8,541 nucleotides of DNA from NCBI GenBank assembly GCA_900756575.1, contig CAAEKQ010000006.1, forward strand, positions 1 through 8,541, written 5' to 3'. The stretch comes from an uncultured Oscillospiraceae bacterium. Lineage in GTDB: Bacteria; Bacillota; Clostridia; Oscillospirales; Oscillospiraceae. The notes below the pieces were generated by a model that saw nothing but the letters and a program-made list of their open reading frames with translations, was not told where the DNA came from and made no database searches. Shown piece by piece: positions 5,170 through 8,541 of the stretch. Positions within the stretch are counted from its first letter, which is position 1, and every line of letters begins with the position of its first letter. The position numbers were made by a program, and so were the translations under genes.

Positions 5170-6654
5170 TTACTTGTGGTACAGGCGGTTGCTTTCGTAC
5201 TTCGCTTCGCAGGAAACGTGAATGCCCAGACTCTTGAGCAAGCTTTCGTCCTCCTGACTCAGCACCACGGAGAAATGGGCCTCGCAGCCCTGAAGCCCGG
5301 ACAGCTGCTCCTTGGCCTTTTGGGCGGCGGGATTGGTGAGGGCGGAGATGGTCAGGGCAATGAGCACCTCGTCGGTATGGAGCCGGGGGTTCTTGTGGGA
5401 GAGATAGCCGGTTTTCAGCTGGCAAATTGGCTCCAGCACCTGAGCGGAAATCAGATCGATGCTGTCGTCGATCCCGGCCAGATGCTTCAGGGCATTGAGC
5501 AGCAGGGCAGAGGCGGCCCCCAGGGTGGAGGAGGTCTTGCCGGTAATCACGGTTCCGTCGGGCAGCACCATGGCGCCGGCAGGGGCACCGGTGGCTTCGG
5601 CTTTGCTGAGGGCAGCGGACACGGCAGGGAAGATCTCCGGGGTGACCTCCGCCTGATTCATCAGGAGCTTTAATTTGCTGACGGTGGAAACGTCGCATTT
5701 GCCCTGAATCTGCTCCACACAGGCGGTGTAGTACCGGCGGAGAATCTCCATCCGGGAGGCCTGACAGCAGACTGCGTCGTCCACAATGCAGTTGCCCGCC
5801 ATATTGACGCCCATGTCCGTGGGGGAGGCGTAGGGACACTCGCCTTGAATCTTGGTGAAAATCGCCCGAAGCACCGGGAAAATCTCCACATCCCGGTTGT
5901 AGTTCACGGCGGTCTTGCCATAGGCCTCCAAATGGAAGGGGTCGATCATATTCACGTCGCTGAGGTCGGCGGTGGCAGCCTCATAGGCCATGTTCACCGG
6001 ATGCTTCAGGGGCAGGTTCCAAATGGGGAAGGTCTCGAACTTGGCATAGCCCGCAGTCACGCCCCGCTTGTGCTCATGATACAGCTGAGACAGGCAGGTG
6101 GCCATTTTTCCGCTGCCGGGGCCGGGAGCGGTGACCACGATCAGGGAGCGGCTGGTCTCGATGTAATCGTTCTTGCCCAGACCCTCGTCGCTGACGATGT
6201 GGGCAACGTCGGAGGGGTAGCCTGCAATGGGATAGTGCTTGTAGCTCTGAATGCCCAGGGACTGGAGGCGGCGGAGAAACGCATCGGCGGCGGGCTGGCC
6301 GCTGTAACGGGTGAGCACCACGCTGCCCACGTAGAGATCCATGCTCCGGAAGGTGTCGATCAGCCGCAGCACATCCTCGTCATAGGTGATGCCCAGGTCG
6401 CCGCGCACCTTGTTTTTCTCGATGTCCGCCGCGTTGATGGCGATGACGATCTCCACATCGTCGCTGATTTTCTGGAGCATCCGAATCTTGCTGTCCGGCT
6501 GAAAGCCCGGCAGCACCCGGGAGGCGTGATAGTCGTCAAACAGCTTGCCGCCAAACTCCAGATAGAGCTTGCCGCCAAACTGTGCAATGCGCTTTTGAAT
6601 CTGCTCGGACTGGGTTTTCAGGTACTTTTGGTTGTCAAATCCCACTGCCTGCAT
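5170..6654 (-). CDS. DUF1846 / UPF0371 family protein of unknown function
   Basis: This 494-residue protein matches the conserved UPF0371 (DUF1846) family, which is common in Firmicutes, about 490-505 residues long, and has no established biochemical role that I know of. Recognisable parts are an N-terminal MQAVGFDNQKYL and GGKLYLEFGGKL, then DDYHASRVLPGF, then a glycine-rich P-loop-like APGPGSGKMAT at 176-186. The loop resembles nucleotide-binding loops but lacks the first Gly of a strict Walker A. MGVNMAGNCIVDD lies at 281-293. No signal peptide or membrane segment is seen, so it is probably cytoplasmic. The ATG is preceded by AAAGGAG (plus-strand 6665-6671) at ten bases. It has its own promoter and ends at the shared terminator, so it is probably monocistronic. 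Family assignment is firm; nucleotide binding is a guess. Confidence 0.92.
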   Translation of the reverse strand: MQAVGFDNQKYLKTQSEQIQKRIAQFGGKLYLEFGGKLFDDYHASRVLPGFQPDSKIRMLQKISDDVEIVIAINAADIEKNKVRGDLGITYDEDVLRLIDTFRSMDLYVGSVVLTRYSGQPAADAFLRRLQSLGIQSYKHYPIAGYPSDVAHIVSDEGLGKNDYIETSRSLIVVTAPGPGSGKMATCLSQLYHEHKRGVTAGYAKFETFPIWNLPLKHPVNMAYEAATADLSDVNMIDPFHLEAYGKTAVNYNRDVEIFPVLRAIFTKIQGECPYASPTDMGVNMAGNCIVDDAVCCQASRMEILRRYYTACVEQIQGKCDVSTVSKLKLLMNQAEVTPEIFPAVSAALSKAEATGAPAGAMVLPDGTVITGKTSSTLGAASALLLNALKHLAGIDDSIDLISAQVLEPICQLKTGYLSHKNPRLHTDEVLIALTISALTNPAAQKAKEQLSGLQGCEAHFSVVLSQEDESLLKSLGIHVSCEAKYESNRLYHK

Positions 6655-6717
6655 ATGCTTTTCTCTCCTTTTGTTTGGGGTAACACCCCGTCGCTCTATT
6701 TTTACATATTTCGATTT

Positions 6718-6746
6718 ATTATATCATAAAAACAGGGAGAAAAAAA
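6718..6746 (-). promoter_or_regulatory. Extended -10 promoter of the DUF1846 gene
   Basis: On the minus strand a perfect TATAAT (6718-6723) carries the extended element TG-A just upstream (6724-6726). The -35 position at 17-base spacing (6741-6746) is only TTTTTT, the U-tract of the argF terminator, so the promoter probably relies on its -10. The leader is about 55 bases. It contains a 5-bp hairpin, GGGGT/ACCCC on the plus strand (6677-6689), just before the ribosome-binding site. Confidence 0.7.
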
Positions 6747-6776
6747 GGTGCATTGCAAAATACATTGCAATGCACC
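6740..6776 (-). terminator. Intrinsic terminator after argF
   Basis: Read on the minus strand, GGTGCATTGCA (6776-6766) pairs perfectly with TGCAATGCACC (6757-6747) around an 8-base loop and runs into seven T residues (6746-6740). It lies 13 bases after the argF stop codon and closes the ridA-argF transcript. Confidence 0.93.
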
Positions 6777-6789
6777 AAACGGTATGGAA

Positions 6790-7788
6790 TTAGGCTCCCA
6801 GCATAGCCACCAGCACCGCCTTAATGGTGTGCATCCGGTTCTCGGCCTCGTCAAACACAATGGAATTGGGGCCGCGGAACACCTCGTCGGTGACTTCGCG
6901 GATGTCGATGCCCTTGTCCATCCACATTTTTGCGGTTTTGGTCTCAAAATCGTGGAAGGAGGGCAGGCAGTGCATGAACTTCACCTGGGGATTGCCGGTG
7001 GAAGCGAGCATGGCGCTGTCGATGCGGTAGGGGGAGAGTAGCTCGGCACGTTCAGGAATCTTATCCTCCTCGCCCATAGAGGCCCAAATGTCGCTGTAGA
7101 GCACGTCGGCACCCTTAAGGCAGCCAGGATCGCTGCTGAGGCTGACGTTGGCGCCGGTTTCTGCGGAAGCCTCCGCCACCTGCCGGAGCACCTGGGGATC
7201 CACCTGGTCAATCAGCGTCTGGGGGCCGTAGCCCACAAAGGTCATGCCCATTTTGGCGCAGCCGTACATCCAGGCGTAGCACATATTGTTGCGAATGTCG
7301 CCTACAAAGACCACCTTGCAGTCCTTCAGGGGCTTTGCAATGTGCTCCTCCATGGTCAGCATATCTGCGAGGATCTGGGTGGGATGATCCACATCGGTGA
7401 GGCCGTTGAACACGGGAACGCCGGAGAATTTCGCCAAATCCTCCACCACCTTCTGGTCGTAGCCCCGGTACTCAATGCCGTCGAAGAAGCGGCCCAGCAC
7501 CTTGGCGGTGTCCTCCAGAGATTCCTTTTTGCCCATCTGGGAGCTGCCCTGATCCAGGTAGGTCACCTGGCCGCCCTCGTCGTGAACGGCGGTTTCAAAG
7601 GCGCAGCGGGTGCGGGTAGAGGTTTTTTCAAACAGCAGCACCACATTCTTGCCCCGGAGGGTCTTGCCCAGAATGCCAGCGCGCTTTTTCCGCTTGAGGT
7701 CATGGCTCAGATCCAGAAGATAGCGAATTTCTGCAGGGGTAAAGTCCATGAGGGTCAGGAAGGAGCGGCCCTTGAGATTCACTGGCAT
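6790..7788 (-). CDS. argF: Ornithine carbamoyltransferase
   Basis: This cytoplasmic enzyme joins carbamoyl phosphate and ornithine to give citrulline in arginine synthesis; the reverse reaction serves the arginine deiminase pathway. The 332 residues carry the full active-site set: carbamoyl-phosphate motif STRTR at 57-61, DHPTQ at 134-138, the ornithine-binding SMG loop DIWASMGE at 233-240, and catalytic Cys274 in HCLPSFHD (usually HCLPAFHD). The C-terminus ENRMHTIKAVLVA is typical. The SMG loop separates it from aspartate carbamoyltransferase and from acetylornithine-type enzymes. AGGAGG (plus-strand 7796-7801) precedes the ATG and overlaps the last base of the ridA stop codon, so the two are almost certainly co-transcribed. 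No arcA, arcC or other arg gene is in view, so argF versus arcB, meaning anabolic versus catabolic use, cannot be settled from this window. I infer the anabolic form as the more common one. Confidence 0.95.
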   Translation of the reverse strand: MPVNLKGRSFLTLMDFTPAEIRYLLDLSHDLKRKKRAGILGKTLRGKNVVLLFEKTSTRTRCAFETAVHDEGGQVTYLDQGSSQMGKKESLEDTAKVLGRFFDGIEYRGYDQKVVEDLAKFSGVPVFNGLTDVDHPTQILADMLTMEEHIAKPLKDCKVVFVGDIRNNMCYAWMYGCAKMGMTFVGYGPQTLIDQVDPQVLRQVAEASAETGANVSLSSDPGCLKGADVLYSDIWASMGEEDKIPERAELLSPYRIDSAMLASTGNPQVKFMHCLPSFHDFETKTAKMWMDKGIDIREVTDEVFRGPNSIVFDEAENRMHTIKAVLVAMLGA

Positions 7789-7800
7789 ATGGCTCCCTCC

Positions 7801-8178
7801 TTACTTCACGCAGATGCACTCGGTCTCCACCAGTGCGCCCTTGGGCAGCGCGGCCACCTGCACGCAGGAGCGAGCGGGGGGATTCTCGGGGAAGTACTCG
7901 GCATAGATGTTATTAAAGGTGGTGAAATCGGCAAGGTCGGTCATGAACACGGTGGTCTTGACCACGTTGTCGAAGGTCATGCCGCAGCTTTGAAGCACGG
8001 CCTTGATGTTGGCGAACATCTGACGGGCCTGACCCTCAATGCCGCCCTCGGCAATGGCGCCGGTCTCGGGTACCAGAGGTACCTGTCCGGACAGGAATAC
8101 CAGGTTGCCGCAGTCGATGGCGTGGGAATAGGGGCCTACCGCAGCGGGCGCTTCCTTGGAAAATACGACTTCTTTCAT
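7801..8178 (-). CDS. ridA: RidA family reactive imine/enamine deaminase (YjgF/YER057c/UK114)
   Basis: RidA proteins hydrolyse reactive imines and enamines such as 2-aminoacrylate released by PLP-dependent dehydratases, protecting other PLP enzymes. The 125 residues match the family and its trimeric cytoplasmic fold. GPYSHA at 15-20, SGQVPL near 30 and PARSCVQVAALPKGALVE carry the key residues, including substrate-carboxylate-binding Arg103, Cys105 and Glu120. The start has AAGGAA (plus-strand 8185-8190) about six bases upstream. It lies 57 bases after the ABC-F gene and 12 bases before argF. The upstream gap is A+T-rich but holds no clear promoter or terminator, so it may be read from the ABC-F transcript. 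Fused expression with argF suggests a protective role around amino-acid or carbamoyl metabolism; that is inference. Confidence 0.93.
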   Translation of the reverse strand: MKEVVFSKEAPAAVGPYSHAIDCGNLVFLSGQVPLVPETGAIAEGGIEGQARQMFANIKAVLQSCGMTFDNVVKTTVFMTDLADFTTFNNIYAEYFPENPPARSCVQVAALPKGALVETECICVK

Positions 8179-8235
8179 AGATCGTTCCTTCTTTCAAAAG
8201 GGTATAAATATTGTATATGGAATAATCGGAGGGAA

Positions 8236-8541
8236 TCAGGCGTTGGCCTTTTTCCACTCCAGATATTCGTCATAGGTCATGGTGCGGTCAATATAGCCGC
8301 CGTCAGCGGTGAACTCGATGATGCGGTTTGCCACGGTCTGAACCATCTCGTGGTCATGGCAGGCCAGAATCACGTTGCCGGGGAAGGCGGTAAGGCCGTT
8401 GTTCACGGCGGTGATGGACTCCAGATCCAGGTGGTTGGTGGGCTGATCCAGCAGCAGGACGTTTGCGCCGGAGAGCATCATCCGGGACAGCATACAGCGA
8501 ACCTTTTCACCGCCGGAGAGCACCTTTACCTGTTTGTAAAC
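8236..8541 (-). CDS. ABC-F ATPase, C-terminal end (partial at the window edge)
   Basis: Only the last 101 residues are present; the frame is open to base 8541, so the gene continues to the right. The fragment is the second nucleotide-binding domain of an ABC-F protein, a soluble ribosome-associated ATPase family: signature LSGGEKVRCMLSRMM, Walker B plus D-loop LLLDQPTNHLDLES, and H-switch CHDHEMVQ. Wording around the signature and the ending YDEYLEWKK resemble Bacillus YkpA and E. coli YbiT more than the antibiotic-resistance ABC-F groups. The residue after the Walker B Asp is Gln (CAG codon, plus-strand 8443-8445) where the family normally has the catalytic Glu, so ATP hydrolysis at this site may be slow or lost. 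The stop is TGA at 8236-8238. A GTG at 8521 is internal (the GGEK region) and is not the true start. Confidence 0.9.
   Translation of the reverse strand, partial: VYKQVKVLSGGEKVRCMLSRMMLSGANVLLLDQPTNHLDLESITAVNNGLTAFPGNVILACHDHEMVQTVANRIIEFTADGGYIDRTMTYDEYLEWKKANA

Noticed and set aside
1691..5839. A 1382-codon open frame on the minus strand opposite tex, the SLH gene and part of the DUF1846 gene
   Set aside because: It is codon-aligned with tex and the SLH gene, which share one frame. Stops on the opposite strand would need sense codons TTA, CTA or TCA, which these G+C-rich genes avoid. It has no ribosome-binding site or family match, and it crosses a terminator.
5845..6729. A 294-codon plus-strand open frame opposite the DUF1846 gene
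   Set aside because: It is the same codon-aligned antisense artefact, opposite a clearly conserved gene and crossing its promoter.
8179..8238. A promoter for ridA in the ABC-F to ridA gap
   Set aside because: TACAAT (minus strand, 8210-8215) could be a -10 box, but no acceptable -35 lies at the right spacing.
1..8541. CRISPR array, transposase, integrase, phage genes or a replication origin
   Set aside because: I found no regularly spaced repeats, no such proteins, and no terminal inverted repeats flanking a gene.

Overview
The window looks like chromosomal DNA from a Gram-positive gut Clostridium relative, most likely Oscillospiraceae/Ruminococcaceae. By eye the G+C content is in the high fifties, the ribosome-binding sites are strong AGGAGG types, the promoters have TTGACA/TATAAT boxes, and the terminators are classic intrinsic ones. 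The gene set points the same way: a Tex protein, a DUF1846/UPF0371 protein, a YkpA-like ABC-F ATPase and a secreted protein with three S-layer homology (SLH) domains. The lineage is an inference from family resemblance. I see no phage, transposon, CRISPR or plasmid signal.

Plus-strand half (1-5107). A structured, gene-free segment (1-79) and a strong intrinsic terminator (111-146) lie just upstream of a cysteine desulfurase (168-1307). Next is a self-contained tRNA-Leu(CAG) unit with its own consensus promoter and terminator (1329-1495). The transcription accessory protein gene tex (1520-3685) starts only 24 bases after that terminator. A promoter then precedes a secreted YD-repeat plus SLH protein (3773-5107). 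A long hairpin at 5121-5165 closes this half and can serve both strands.

Minus-strand half (5170-8541, read right to left). The C-terminal end of an ABC-F ATPase enters from the right edge, followed by ridA and argF, the last two separated by 12 bases. argF ends in an intrinsic terminator whose U-tract abuts the extended -10 promoter of the final gene, a DUF1846/UPF0371 protein of unknown function.

How the genes fit together. Cysteine desulfurase supplies sulfur for Fe-S clusters and tRNA thiolation, and Tex and ABC-F proteins act on transcription and translation, so most of the window is housekeeping. ridA with argF is a small metabolic pair: an imine deaminase that limits damage from PLP enzymes, and ornithine carbamoyltransferase. 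The SLH/YD protein is the main accessory item.

I did not find a clear new multi-gene system. The points most worth checking are a Gln in place of the catalytic Glu in the second ATPase site of the ABC-F protein, two genes (the desulfurase and tex) whose ribosome-binding sites sit directly behind intrinsic terminators with no room for a promoter, and the structured element at the left edge with mutually exclusive hairpins.
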